In this document: piece by piece, positions 1-7,546 of the stretch
How the letters are laid out: every line of letters starts with the position of its first letter
Position numbering within the stretch: the first letter of the stretch is position 1
From: Candidatus Vogelbacteria bacterium
Lineage (GTDB): Bacteria > Patescibacteriota > Minisyncoccia > Phycocordibacterales > XYD1-FULL-46-19
Length of the DNA stretch: 42,477 nt
Assembly: GCA_016188295.1 (NCBI GenBank)
Contig: JACPIA010000004.1
Coordinates: 1-42,477 of the forward strand
Reading direction: 5' to 3'
Made by a program: the position numbers and the translations under genes
Notes under the pieces: generated by a model
Database searches by the model: none
What the model was told of the DNA's origin: nothing
What the model saw: the letters and a program-made list of their open reading frames with translations, nothing else

Positions 1-1
1 C

Positions 2-109
2 AATGTGATTACTCCAAAAGAATTGGCGGATGTCGTCAGGCGACTCAACGATCGAGAACGAAAACGATTGAAATTCAAAAGTCCTAAGCAGCTCTTTCTG
101 AAGAAGTGA
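2..109 (+). CDS. IS30-family transposase, C-terminal fragment (cut by window start)
   Basis: An open frame enters from the left edge and ends at TGA 107-109, giving the last 35 residues of a protein. The segment RLNDRERKRLKFKSPKQLF matches the C-terminal pattern of IS30-type DDE transposases (R-x-R-K-x-L-x-F-x-[ST]-P just before the end). The catalytic DDE residues would lie upstream, outside the window, so intactness cannot be judged. It points toward the 3' end of the tmRNA gene about 160 bases away. Family assignment rests on this short tail only. Confidence 0.6.
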   Translation, partial: NVITPKELADVVRRLNDRERKRLKFKSPKQLFLKK

Positions 110-110
110 A

Positions 111-130
111 GTGATGCAATTAGAGTGCTA
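111..130 (+). repeat. Possible right terminal inverted repeat of the IS30-like element
   Basis: The 20 bases directly after the transposase stop (gtgatgcaat followed by tagagtgcta) sit where the right inverted repeat of an IS30 element is expected. The left end is outside the window, so the match to an inverted copy cannot be tested here. This is a positional inference. Confidence 0.25.
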
Positions 131-268
131 ATCTAGTATAAAGATCAGCATCTCTACTGTTTTATAACCTAAATCTTATGAATTTTATGATTAAAAAATT
201 TTCTTTTCCCAAAAGCAGAATCGCCAACTGATTTTTTCGCCCAAAATTCCTTGCGGTTTTCTAAAATG
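131..268. other. Intergenic stretch between IS end and tmRNA 3' end
   Basis: A+T-rich sequence with no ORF of note. On the minus strand, downstream of the tmRNA, a small 5-bp CTTTT/AAAAG hairpin is followed by a T-run near 190-210. It is too weak to call a terminator with confidence. Nothing else was seen. Confidence 0.4.
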
Positions 269-640
269 TGGAGATGGCGGGAATCGGACCCGCGTGCAAG
301 AAGGAAAAAGAAAGAGTTCTACAAATGTAGGTCATTTGGAAGTGTCTACTACCAGCAACAAATGATCAAAGACTGGTAGTATGAGCCAAGTAGTTTAAGA
401 GAAAAATGTTAGGCCCCACTTTCTCCGAGACTTAAAGATTATATCACCATCACGCCGCGTTAAGACGCGCGACTTGATCATGCCCACTTAAGCTAAAGCG
501 AAAGCGGGAACCGAGAAAGGTGAAATCACCAATTCGGCTTTAGAAGATGCGTTAGCATTTCTTAATTACCCGTTTAACGAGCTGGGTGTCTCGATTTGCC
601 CTCTTAATTTGACGACTCCTTGTCGAAGCCAATCATCCCC
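269..640 (-). ncRNA. ssrA: Transfer-messenger RNA (tmRNA)
   Basis: The minus-strand RNA begins GGGGATGATTGGCTTCGACA at 640, the hallmark tmRNA 5' end. It closes with a T-arm (GCGGG, TCCGATT, CCCGC) and a CATCTCC acceptor strand that pairs with the 5' GGGGATG, with discriminator A at 269. A complete CCA is not encoded. The tag frame runs from resume codon GCT (556-554) to TAA (490-488) and encodes 22 residues. It begins A-N-A-S-S-K and ends S-V-P-A-F-A-L-A. The A-N start is typical of tags. The C-terminus is -ALA, not the usual -ALAA or -LAA, and the tag is about twice the length of the E. coli one. Its 5' end is 3 nt after the smpB stop, so the two are surely cotranscribed and must be separated by processing, presumably by RNase P. 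Confidence 0.93.
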
Positions 641-643
641 GTA

Positions 644-1084
644 TTAAAAACGGTCTCTGTCAATGTCCCGAGCGGCCTCGCGTTTTTTGATTGTCTCACG
701 CTTGTCGTGCTTTTTCTTTCCCCGCGCCACCGCAAAGCCAAGCTTTAACCGTCTGCCTTTATTATACACCGCAAGCGGTATTAATGTCAAGCGTTGGCGC
801 TCACTGGTGCCCACTAAGGTAGCAAGCTCGGATTTAGAGAGGAGTAAGCGTCTAGTGCGAGCCGGATCATAGTCGGTCGAAGTATTGGCCGGCTGGTAGG
901 CGGGGATAATCGCACCTACTAAATAACCCTCACCACCCCGTATTACCACTCGGGCGCCCTCAAGCGAGCCGTGGCCGGTCCGAATCGATTTAACCTCTGG
1001 ACCCAATAGCTCCAAGCCGGCCTCATAGCGATCTAGGAGCTCATAATTAAAACTGGCTTTATGGTTACGGATCAAATCGGCCAT
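644..1084 (-). CDS. smpB: SsrA-binding protein SmpB
   Basis: SmpB binds the tRNA-like part of tmRNA and delivers it to stalled ribosomes. The 146-residue product has the family pattern: N-terminal NHKASFNYELLDRYEAGLEL, then LLGPEVKSIR, an oligonucleotide-binding beta-barrel core, LLLSKSEL, and a basic C-terminal tail (GKKKHDKRETIKKRE) that enters the ribosomal A site. The frame is open for 32 more codons upstream, but that extension overlaps the infC start and has no SmpB similarity. ATG at 1084 gives the proper N-terminus and lies 6 nt downstream of a TGTTATAAT extended -10 box. The gene is divergent from infC and ends 3 nt before ssrA, so both trans-translation partners sit in one transcript. 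Confidence 0.93.
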   Translation of the reverse strand: MADLIRNHKASFNYELLDRYEAGLELLGPEVKSIRTGHGSLEGARVVIRGGEGYLVGAIIPAYQPANTSTDYDPARTRRLLLSKSELATLVGTSERQRLTLIPLAVYNKGRRLKLGFAVARGKKKHDKRETIKKREAARDIDRDRF

Positions 1085-1090
1085 AAGGGG

Positions 1091-1099
1091 ATTATAACA
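1091..1099 (-). promoter_or_regulatory. Extended -10 promoter of smpB-ssrA
   Basis: The minus strand reads TGT-TATAAT-CCCCTT-ATG. This is a perfect extended -10 whose last base lies 6 nt before the smpB start codon, so transcription should begin at or within a base or two of the ATG (leaderless mRNA). A TTGAAA sequence lies 14 nt upstream, which is short for a -35, but an extended -10 does not need one. This promoter would also drive tmRNA. Confidence 0.6.
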
Positions 1100-1105
1100 A
1101 AAGAT

Positions 1106-1134
1106 TTGACTTTCAACCCTTATTTTCTTATGAT
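1106..1134 (+). promoter_or_regulatory. Sigma70-type promoter of infC-rpmI-rplT
   Basis: TTGACT (1106-1111), a 17-nt spacer and TATGAT (1129-1134) form a near-consensus housekeeping promoter. The predicted start is near 1141, leaving a leader of about 17 nt before the infC TTG codon. That is too short for the long structured leader known in some bacteria. It is back-to-back with the smpB promoter. Confidence 0.55.
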
Positions 1135-1157
1135 AGTAGGGCAGTTTTGCTTGCCAA

Positions 1158-1676
1158 TTGACTAAACGTACCCGCATCAATCAACAAATAACCGTTCCCG
1201 AGCTTCGGGTCATTACCGAGACAGGGGAGAATTTAGGAGTTTTGTCGTGTGGCGAGGCTTTGGCTAAGGCTGGAGAGTTGGGGCTTGACCTAATTGAGGT
1301 CTCACCCGGAGCTACTCCGCCGGTGGCCAAAATCATGGATTTTGGCAAATATCAGTACTTAGAAAATAAAAAGGAAAAAGTGGCCAAGCTCAAAGGTCAT
1401 ACTACCGAGACCAAGACTTTACAGGTTAAAATTGGTACTGGTGAGCATGACTTACAGCTTAAGGCTACTAAGGCGACCGCGTTTTTGGGCGAAGGTCATC
1501 GAGTCAAAATTGATCTGTTTTTACCGGGCCGAGCCAAATACTTGGATCAGAAGTTTTTAGCCGAGCGATTAGAGCGCTTTTTACGCCTCATCCCGGCCGA
1601 TTACAAAGTGGCTGATCCGGCCAAAAAAAGTCCTAAGGGCTGGACGGTGGTTATTGAGAAAGGGACTGCAAAATAA
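1158..1676 (+). CDS. infC: Translation initiation factor IF-3
   Basis: IF-3 binds the 30S subunit, blocks premature 50S joining and checks the start codon/initiator tRNA match. The 172-residue product starts RTRINQQITVPELRVI and contains the N-domain signature (GLDLIEVSPGATPPVAKIMDFGKYQY) at about residues 42-68. A lysine-rich linker and the C-domain follow (KIGTGEHDLQLKATKATAFL, then VKIDLFLPGRA). The only in-frame start able to give this N-terminus is TTG at 1158; an in-frame TAG lies at 1137. A non-AUG start on infC recalls the AUU start of the E. coli gene, where IF-3 represses its own poor start codon. Autoregulation here is inference. It leads the infC-rpmI-rplT operon, with rpmI beginning 1 nt after its stop. 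Confidence 0.95.
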   Translation: MTKRTRINQQITVPELRVITETGENLGVLSCGEALAKAGELGLDLIEVSPGATPPVAKIMDFGKYQYLENKKEKVAKLKGHTTETKTLQVKIGTGEHDLQLKATKATAFLGEGHRVKIDLFLPGRAKYLDQKFLAERLERFLRLIPADYKVADPAKKSPKGWTVVIEKGTAK

Positions 1677-1677
1677 T

Positions 1678-1863
1678 ATGAAAACTAATAAATCATTTTC
1701 TAAACGGATTCGAGTCACCAGTCAGGGCAAATTGCTAGCCCGGTTTGGTGGTAAAAACCATTTTAATGCTAAAAAGAGTGGTCAGACTCAATTGGCCGAC
1801 AAGCGCTCTAAATTAATTGAGCTTTCTCCTAAAAATCGGAGTCGTTTTTTAGCTAATCAATAA
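1678..1863 (+). CDS. rpmI: Large-subunit ribosomal protein bL35
   Basis: This 61-residue, very basic protein starts MKTNKSFSKRIRVTSQGKLL and has the bL35 order: K-T-x-K-[AS]-x-x-K-R, then G-K-x-x-A-R, then H-F-N-A-K-K-S. The position between infC and rplT is the classic arrangement. ATG at 1678 is 1 nt past the infC stop. A longer frame from 1654 would overlap infC and adds nothing family-like. Translation is probably coupled to infC. Confidence 0.95.
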   Translation: MKTNKSFSKRIRVTSQGKLLARFGGKNHFNAKKSGQTQLADKRSKLIELSPKNRSRFLANQ

Positions 1864-1872
1864 TTTTTAAAT

Positions 1873-2217
1873 ATGTCACGCGTTAAACGAGGTACCATTT
1901 CGGCCAAACATCGCCGCTCTGTTCTTAAAAAGGTCAAGGGCTATCGTTTTGGGCGCAGTACCAAAGAGCGTGAGGCTAAAGTGGCGATTATTAAAGCAGG
2001 CGTTCATGCTTTTACTCATCGGCGCGACAAAAAGAACGACTTTCGTCGCCTTTGGCAAATCAAGATCGGTGCGGCCGCAGTCACTCACGGTCTCTCTTAT
2101 AGCAAATTGATGGGTGCATTAAATAAAAAAGGCATTCTGTTTGATCGCAAAATCTTGGCGCACTTAGCCGAGAAAGAGCCGACCACATTTGCCGCGATTG
2201 TAGCTGAAGTAAAGTAA
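1873..2217 (+). CDS. rplT: Large-subunit ribosomal protein bL20
   Basis: The 114-residue basic protein has the bL20 pattern: RVKRGTISAKHRRSVLKKVKG, then GYRFGRSTKEREAKVAIIKAG, RRDKKNDFRRLWQIKI and the GLSYSKLMGAL loop. bL20 binds 23S rRNA early in 50S assembly and in several bacteria represses the infC operon. No leader long enough for the known L20-binding pseudoknot is visible upstream of infC. It is the last gene of the operon, 9 nt after rpmI. Confidence 0.95.
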   Translation: MSRVKRGTISAKHRRSVLKKVKGYRFGRSTKEREAKVAIIKAGVHAFTHRRDKKNDFRRLWQIKIGAAAVTHGLSYSKLMGALNKKGILFDRKILAHLAEKEPTTFAAIVAEVK

Positions 2218-2235
2218 TTTGCCAATCGGCGGATC

Positions 2236-2244
2236 TGTTATAAT
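2236..2244 (+). promoter_or_regulatory. Extended -10 promoter before the 2255 gene
   Basis: TGT-TATAAT ends 10 nt before ATG 2255. A start 6-7 nt downstream would give a leader of only a few bases. The same interval holds GGGAG (2246-2250), which looks like a ribosome binding site but would largely lie upstream of the transcription start. It could serve only on transcripts reading through from rplT. Confidence 0.5.
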
Positions 2245-2254
2245 AGGGAGAGTT

Positions 2255-2848
2255 ATGAGGACTCTTCCGATATTGTCTTTAGTGATTTTGTTAGCTCTAA
2301 TAGCACTTAATGGATTTTTTGCTTACGAACTATTTTTAAAAGATAAATTAGCCGCGAATAAAGTTTTTTCACCTCAAGCGTACATTGATCGAGGTCTGCA
2401 AGTTGTTTTTGAGGCTAAGGGTAAAGAAAACTCTCCGCCAATCGGTGAACCATCACTGATCGCGACTACTACCGAGCAAAATCTTACAACTAAGGCGACT
2501 ACCACTAAAATAGCGGCGGTACCGTTATCGCGAGTTATTCCACTGCCAACTGATAGTACGCTGATTAAACAAGCTCTAACCGATTTACGTGTGGTCGCCG
2601 GGCAACTGTACGCCACTGTTAGTAGTTACTATACTTTGTGTGTTAATGGAGTAATTAATGATCATATTAGCGATGAGTTGGCTCGAATTGTGAAGGTTAT
2701 TTTAAGTGACCGTGATCTGCCAGATCAAATTGAGGCCGGAGTTAGTTGTGTGGCTACGGTCAGCGGTTATCGAGTGTCTGTTTCTTTATCGGATGGTAGT
2801 AACTGGTGTGTTTCTAATTTAAAAGCCGGTGCTGTTTGTGCCCCCTAG
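2255..2848 (+). CDS. Membrane-anchored exported hypothetical protein
   Basis: I do not recognise a family. The 197-residue product has one N-terminal hydrophobic segment (about residues 5-25, signal anchor) and a Thr/Ala/Lys-rich linker (TTTEQNLTTKATTTK, about 72-86). A C-terminal domain follows with four cysteines: YTLCVNGV, GVSCVATV, NWCVSN and GAVCAP. The spacing of the aromatic and Gly/Ser stretch 'SGYRVSVSLSDGSNWCV' resembles the C-terminal sheet of bacterial pilin-like proteins, but the prepilin cleavage motif is missing. A disulfide-stabilised surface domain is plausible. ATG 2255 was preferred over TTG 2219 because it begins the hydrophobic segment and follows both GGGAG and a -10 box. 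Confidence 0.6.
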   Translation: MRTLPILSLVILLALIALNGFFAYELFLKDKLAANKVFSPQAYIDRGLQVVFEAKGKENSPPIGEPSLIATTTEQNLTTKATTTKIAAVPLSRVIPLPTDSTLIKQALTDLRVVAGQLYATVSSYYTLCVNGVINDHISDELARIVKVILSDRDLPDQIEAGVSCVATVSGYRVSVSLSDGSNWCVSNLKAGAVCAP

Positions 2849-2867
2849 CCAGATACTTTAATTTAAG

Positions 2868-2873
2868 TATAAT
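2868..2873 (+). promoter_or_regulatory. -10 box of ftsH
   Basis: A perfect TATAAT ends 11 nt before the ftsH ATG, which predicts a leader of about 4-5 nt. No recognisable -35 lies 17 nt upstream and no purine-rich ribosome binding site precedes the ATG. Confidence 0.5.
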
Positions 2874-2884
2874 ACCAATACTTT

Positions 2885-4831
2885 ATGCCTCGTAAAAAAA
2901 ATATCATTGGTGGGGGCGGGACACCATTGCCACCGGCGCGCTGGGGTACTTTAGCCAATCAACTGACTACTGTTGTGGTGGTTTTATTGTTGATTGTTGG
3001 TATTTATTCTTTAATTAGTGATTTTAACGTCACGGTGCCACCGGTGGCGGTCAGTGAGTTGGTCCGCGAGATCAAAGCCGGCGAAATCAAAAAAATCGTG
3101 GTTGAAGGCAATAATTTAACAGTGACTAATACCAAAGATGAAGAGCAAATCGTAGTCAAAGAGTCTGAATCGTCGCTCTCTGATAGTTTAATTAGGTTAG
3201 GGGTGACGCCAGCGGAACTAGCTAAAATTTCGATTGAGGTGTCCAGAGGTTCAAGTGCTTCGTTTTGGCTCCTAACTATTTTGCCGTTTCTGATTCCGAT
3301 GATTTTTGTGTTGGTGTTGTTTTGGTTTGTCTCGCGACAAGTTAAGGGAGCCTCGATGCAGGCTTTTACTTTTGGCCAATCTAAAGCGCGGATGGTCGAT
3401 CCTAATGATGCCGGTCAACGAGTCACTTTTAAAGATGTGGCCGGAGTGCGTGAGGCTAAGGAGGAATTATTAGAAATTGTCGACTTTTTAAAAAATCCGA
3501 AAAAGTTTATTGATATCGGGGCGCGCATCCCTAAGGGCGTGCTCTTAATCGGTGGCCCGGGGACCGGTAAAACATTGTTAGCTCGCGCGGTGGCCGGCGA
3601 AGCAGGGGTCCCTTTTATGTATCTCTCGGGTTCGGAGTTTGTGGAAATGTTTGTGGGCGTGGGGGCCTCGCGGGTACGAGATTTATTTAAAATGGCTAAA
3701 CGAGTTGCTCCTTCGATTATTTTTATTGATGAGATTGATGCTATCGGTCGTCACCGAGGGAGCGGTATGGGTGGCGGTAATGACGAGCGTGAGCAGACCT
3801 TAAATCAAATCTTGGTGGAGTTGGATGGTTTTGAGCCGACTGAAAAGTTGATTGTGATGGCCGCCACTAATCGTCCTGATGTTTTGGATCCAGCTTTGTT
3901 ACGTCCTGGCCGTTTTGATCGTCGGGTGACTTTAGATCGTCCCGATATTAAAGATCGTGAGGAGATCTTGACCCTCCACGCTAAAAAGAAGCCCTTAGCC
4001 GAAGATGTCGTTTTGCGGGTGATTGCTGAACGTACGCCCGGTTTCTCTGGGGCTGATCTCGCCAACTTGATGAATGAGGCTGCTATTTTGGCGGCGCGAG
4101 AGGATCGTAAAAAAGTCAGCCAATATGATTTAATCAGGAGTGTGGAGAAGGTGATGCTTGGTCCCGAGCGTAAAAGTCATATCCTCTCGGTTAAAGAGAA
4201 AAAAATTACTGCCTATCACGAGATGGGTCATGCGCTTGTAGCCTCCGTCTTGCCTAATACTGATCCGGTGCACAAAGTCTCGATTATTTCCCGTGGTTAT
4301 GCCGCTGGTTATACGCTTAAACTGCCATTTGAGGATAAAAAATTGCAATCTAAGGGCGAATTTTTAGATGATATTGCTATGGCGCTTGGTGGTTATGCCG
4401 CTGAGCAGATCGTTTTTGGCGATATTACCACCGGTGCCTCCAACGACTTGCAAGTATCTACTGCTTTAGCTCGAGATATGGTGGCTAAGTATGGCATGAG
4501 TGAGGCTTTAGGTCCGGTCGCTTTAGAGCTTTCACCTAGTCGTCTAGCCGCTAATGGTATTATCGTGGATCGGCATACCAGTGAGGCGGTGGCGGCTCAA
4601 ATCGATGCCGAGGTGTCTCGGATTATGAATGAAGCCCTTACTCGAGCTAAAAATGTGTTAATCGATAAGCGCAAGGCTCTTGATGATCTATCGCTTCAAT
4701 TAGTCAAAATGGAGTCGGTCGAGCGTGAGGAATTCGAGCAGATGTTGATCATCCACGGTATTAAGCCTAAAGTTAAGACCGATGACAAAAATGAATTGAT
4801 ACTGGCGCCGGATACAGAAATATCGGTGTAA
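2885..4831 (+). CDS. ftsH: ATP-dependent zinc metalloprotease FtsH
   Basis: Membrane-bound AAA+ protease that unfolds and degrades unwanted membrane and regulatory proteins. The 648 residues show a TM segment at about 25-46, a small outer domain, a second TM at about 126-150 and the AAA module. The AAA module has Walker A GGPGTGKT (223-230), Walker B IIFIDE with D282/E283, and the second region of homology ending RPGRFDRRV. The M41 peptidase domain follows with zinc-binding HEMGH (445-449). All key residues are present. The N-terminus before TM1 is Gly/Pro-rich ([15 protein letters not shown]). The C-terminal tail is short and acidic. tRNA-Ile starts 6 nt after the stop, so the two are probably cotranscribed. 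Confidence 0.96.
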   Translation: MPRKKNIIGGGGTPLPPARWGTLANQLTTVVVVLLLIVGIYSLISDFNVTVPPVAVSELVREIKAGEIKKIVVEGNNLTVTNTKDEEQIVVKESESSLSDSLIRLGVTPAELAKISIEVSRGSSASFWLLTILPFLIPMIFVLVLFWFVSRQVKGASMQAFTFGQSKARMVDPNDAGQRVTFKDVAGVREAKEELLEIVDFLKNPKKFIDIGARIPKGVLLIGGPGTGKTLLARAVAGEAGVPFMYLSGSEFVEMFVGVGASRVRDLFKMAKRVAPSIIFIDEIDAIGRHRGSGMGGGNDEREQTLNQILVELDGFEPTEKLIVMAATNRPDVLDPALLRPGRFDRRVTLDRPDIKDREEILTLHAKKKPLAEDVVLRVIAERTPGFSGADLANLMNEAAILAAREDRKKVSQYDLIRSVEKVMLGPERKSHILSVKEKKITAYHEMGHALVASVLPNTDPVHKVSIISRGYAAGYTLKLPFEDKKLQSKGEFLDDIAMALGGYAAEQIVFGDITTGASNDLQVSTALARDMVAKYGMSEALGPVALELSPSRLAANGIIVDRHTSEAVAAQIDAEVSRIMNEALTRAKNVLIDKRKALDDLSLQLVKMESVEREEFEQMLIIHGIKPKVKTDDKNELILAPDTEISV

Positions 4832-4837
4832 TCTTTT

Positions 4838-4911
4838 GCGCGTGTAGCTCAGTTGGTTAGAGCTCGGAGCTTATACCTCCGCGGTCCTTGGTTCGAGTCC
4901 AAGCACGCGCA
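4838..4911 (+). tRNA. tRNA-Ile with anticodon UAU
   Basis: A full cloverleaf can be drawn. The acceptor stem is GCGCGTG/CACGCGC with discriminator A4911. The D-arm is GCTC/GAGC with an AGTTGGTTA loop. The anticodon stem is CGGAG/CTCCG with loop C-T-T-A-T-A-C, giving anticodon TAT at 4872-4874. The variable loop has 5 nt, and the T-arm is CTTGG, TTCGAGT, CCAAG. CCA is not encoded. UAU reads AUA isoleucine codons directly. Most bacteria use a CAU tRNA modified to lysidine by TilS for this task. AUA is used in the window, for example near the 3' end of ftsH. Confidence 0.9.
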
Positions 4912-4924
4912 CTAAATAATTCAA

Positions 4925-7054
4925 TTACTCAAAGTGGATCTCTTGATTCACTACTTGCGCTCGCTCCGAGAGGAGCGGATGTTTGGTTAATCCGGGGTCT
5001 GTTTTAATTAAAGCTTGTGCGGTGGCGCGCGCAGCCTCGACCATTTTTAAATTTTTAATGGCATCCATACCTAAGTCGGAGAGACCCCACTGTTTCTGAC
5101 CACTCAACAGTCCAGCGCCACGGAGAGCCAGATCAAGCTCCGCTAATTCAAAGCCATTTTTGGCGGTAGTTAAGGCTTTAAGACGCTTGAGAGATAGTTC
5201 TGAAGTGGTCTCGGTAAACAAGAGGCAAGTGGCTTGATGCTCCGAGCGAGCCACTCGGCCGCGGAGCTGGTGTAATTGAGCCAAGCCAAAACGCTCCGCC
5301 CCTTCAATAATAATAATCGTGGCATTAGGTACATTGACACCGACTTCTACTACCGAAGTTGCTACTAAAATATCTATTTCTCCAGAAGCAAAATCAAACA
5401 TTACTTCGTCTTTATCCTGAGGTTTAAGTTTAGAGTGAACGAGGCCGACAGTGTATTCAGGAAAGATTTTTTCGGCTAGTTTTTTGGCTTCGGTTTTGGT
5501 CGCTTTAGTCTGTAAGGCTTTCACTTTATCAGGATCGGGCTCATCTATTCTGGGGCAGATAACGTAGGCTTGATGGCCGGCTTTAAGCTCGGAACGGATT
5601 AAGTTGTAAGCTTGATCGCGCTCGGTGGGCGGGATAATTTTAGTGACAATGATCCCACGATTAGCTGGTTGCTCGTCTAAAAGCGATAAGTCTAGATCGC
5701 CATGGATGGTTAGTGCCAGGGTGCGCGGAATTGGCGTCGCTGTCATCGAGAGTAAGTGAGGCGCTTTAGTCTTATTTTGTTTGACTAGTTTAGAGCGTTG
5801 CATCACTCCAAAACGATGTTGCTCATCAATGATCACGTAAGCTAAATTTTTCCATCGGACGCTTTTTTGAATTAAGGCTTGAGTGCCGATTAAAATCGGA
5901 ATCTCGCCACTTGCCACCCATTTTAATAATTGACTGCGGGAGATATCGGTATAAGAACGAGGGTTGATTTTAGAAGGGAATTTATAACACCCACTGCCGG
6001 TCAATAAACCAACAGCCACTTGGTGGTGTTTAAAAAAAGTGATAAACGATTCAAAATGTTGTTTAGCTAAAATTTCGGTCGGAGCCATATAACCCACTTC
6101 AAATCCGGCTTTAACAACAGCATAAGCCGTGGCCGCCGCCACGGCTGTTTTGCCCGAACCGACATCACCCTCCAATAATCTGGTCATCGGAGTGCCACTA
6201 GCTAAGTCCATCAAAATATCTTTGATGGCGCGCTGTTGAGCAGTAGTCGGAGTAAAAGGGAAATCGCCGGTAAATTGCTCTAATCTAGTTTGGTCAACTT
6301 TAATGTTATAACTCTCATTTTGACGATAAGTAGCTCGGTCGCGGAGTCGAGCTAATTGCATTACCAGCACCTCCTCAAACGCAAAACGCTTGCGTGCCGA
6401 CTCCGCATCGCCACTTTTTTGGGGCTCGTGGATCCAGACTAAAGCGGTGCTTAAAGTCGGTAAATGGTATTTAGTTAAAATCTCGGGGCTAATCGGATCA
6501 GCTACTTGCTCATGCAAACCTTCAGCCAGTAGGGTTTTAATATGATGTTGGAACCAACCTGAGGACAGACCCCTGGTCTCGGGGTACACCGGCACCGGCG
6601 TCTCATTTTTATTACCACCACTAAACAAGGACTTTAATGGTTGCCAGTCGGGGGTACCGACAATAATCTCGGGATTGGCTAAATACACTTCACCTTTGCG
6701 CTCGGTGATTTTACCTCTAAAGTAAGCGATAATGCCTGGGGGTACTTTTTTAGCGAGATAAGCCTGATGGAACCAAATTACTTTTAATTTACCGGTTTCA
6801 TCCTCAATTATCGCTTCAGCCATTGGGATTTTTTTACGCCAAGCTTTTTTAGTTTCCGCTTTTAAGACTTTGGCATAAATCAAAACTTCTTCGCCGGCCA
6901 GTGCTTGATCAATAGTGACTAGTAGAGCGCCGCTGGCATAGCGATTAGGAAAGTAGCGCAACAAATCACCTAAAGTTTTTAGACCTAAGCGTTCTAAACT
7001 ATTTTTTTGTAAAGGAGTCGGTCTAAACCGCTCGGTAATTAACGTTTGATGCAA
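4925..7054 (-). CDS. recG: ATP-dependent DNA helicase RecG
   Basis: RecG remodels stalled forks and branched DNA. The product (about 709 residues from the TTG at 7054) has an N-terminal helical/wedge OB-fold region (LGDLLRYFPNRY, then a beta-rich part with GEVYLANPEI). The superfamily 2 helicase core follows: Walker A GDVGSGKT near residue 297, DEQH near 410, SMTATPIPRTLAL, VEVGVNVPNA and QLRGRVARSEH near 596. The usual C-terminal RecG end (GAGLLSGQKQWG) is present. The frame stays open to ATG 7105, but that would overlap the prepilin gene by 67 nt with no RecG-like sequence. TTG 7054 gives a 16-nt overlap and is my best guess. No clear ribosome binding site supports either. Translation is probably coupled to the prepilin gene. 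Confidence 0.9.
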   Translation of the reverse strand: MHQTLITERFRPTPLQKNSLERLGLKTLGDLLRYFPNRYASGALLVTIDQALAGEEVLIYAKVLKAETKKAWRKKIPMAEAIIEDETGKLKVIWFHQAYLAKKVPPGIIAYFRGKITERKGEVYLANPEIIVGTPDWQPLKSLFSGGNKNETPVPVYPETRGLSSGWFQHHIKTLLAEGLHEQVADPISPEILTKYHLPTLSTALVWIHEPQKSGDAESARKRFAFEEVLVMQLARLRDRATYRQNESYNIKVDQTRLEQFTGDFPFTPTTAQQRAIKDILMDLASGTPMTRLLEGDVGSGKTAVAAATAYAVVKAGFEVGYMAPTEILAKQHFESFITFFKHHQVAVGLLTGSGCYKFPSKINPRSYTDISRSQLLKWVASGEIPILIGTQALIQKSVRWKNLAYVIIDEQHRFGVMQRSKLVKQNKTKAPHLLSMTATPIPRTLALTIHGDLDLSLLDEQPANRGIIVTKIIPPTERDQAYNLIRSELKAGHQAYVICPRIDEPDPDKVKALQTKATKTEAKKLAEKIFPEYTVGLVHSKLKPQDKDEVMFDFASGEIDILVATSVVEVGVNVPNATIIIIEGAERFGLAQLHQLRGRVARSEHQATCLLFTETTSELSLKRLKALTTAKNGFELAELDLALRGAGLLSGQKQWGLSDLGMDAIKNLKMVEAARATAQALIKTDPGLTKHPLLSERAQVVNQEIHFE

Positions 7055-7503
7055 ATTGTTTTGGCATCGATTAAGGCCGTTTCCGTCGCGGCCGCTGGGG
7101 CGCAAACACTAACGCGTCCAGTACTATCGACTGCTACAGTATAGCCGGTATTGTCGCCACTGCCAGCAGTAGGGTCCATAGGTAAAGTGGAGATGTAAGT
7201 AGGAGTTAAGCATGAGAGATCAATGGTACTACTAGCGGTAGTGGGAGCACTGTAAATAGTGGAGGTGGCGGTAATGGCTGGACAAATGTAACTACCGAAA
7301 GTGCCGGCAAAAATACCTTTGTTGTCGGTCATGCGTTGACCGATAGCATTTAAAATGGCATTAACGCTTGACTGGCGCTCGGTATTGCGGGCCTGGGCAA
7401 ATTGTTTGGCGGGGTTAATCGCAATAATGACAATTGCCGCTAAAATAGCAATGATGCCGATCACTACCAAAACCTCAATTAAGGTAAAACCTTTTTTAGA
7501 CAT
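7039..7503 (-). CDS. Type IV prepilin-like protein
   Basis: The 154-residue protein starts MSKKGFTLIEVLVVIGIIAI. This is a four-residue leader, Gly5, the prepilin peptidase cleavage point before Phe6, Glu at +5 of the mature form, and a 20-plus-residue hydrophobic helix. The C-terminal part is Thr/Ser/Ala-rich with cysteines in YICPAI, DLSCLTP, VSVCAPA and KTICIKR, suggesting disulfide-stabilised loops. The TGYTVAVDSTGRVSVCA stretch resembles the final strands of pilin head domains. It lies after a PilX-like gene and overlaps recG. The match to prepilins is certain from the leader, but whether it is the major pilin or a pseudopilin cannot be told. Confidence 0.88.
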   Translation of the reverse strand: MSKKGFTLIEVLVVIGIIAILAAIVIIAINPAKQFAQARNTERQSSVNAILNAIGQRMTDNKGIFAGTFGSYICPAITATSTIYSAPTTASSTIDLSCLTPTYISTLPMDPTAGSGDNTGYTVAVDSTGRVSVCAPAAATETALIDAKTICIKR

Positions 7504-7546
7504 AAATTTAAATTAAATAATAAACCCGACTCCAGTATTAATTATA

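Noticed and set aside
190-210. Intrinsic terminator after tmRNA
   Set aside because: Only a 5-bp A/T hairpin before the T-run; too weak to claim.
1085-1180. Longer SmpB start at 1180
   Set aside because: The extension overlaps the infC start, has no SmpB features, and would be upstream of the TGTTATAAT promoter that serves ATG 1084.
2246-2250. GGGAG as the ribosome binding site deciding the 2255 start
   Set aside because: If the extended -10 at 2236-2244 is used, most of this sequence lies upstream of the mRNA start; it can act only on read-through transcripts.
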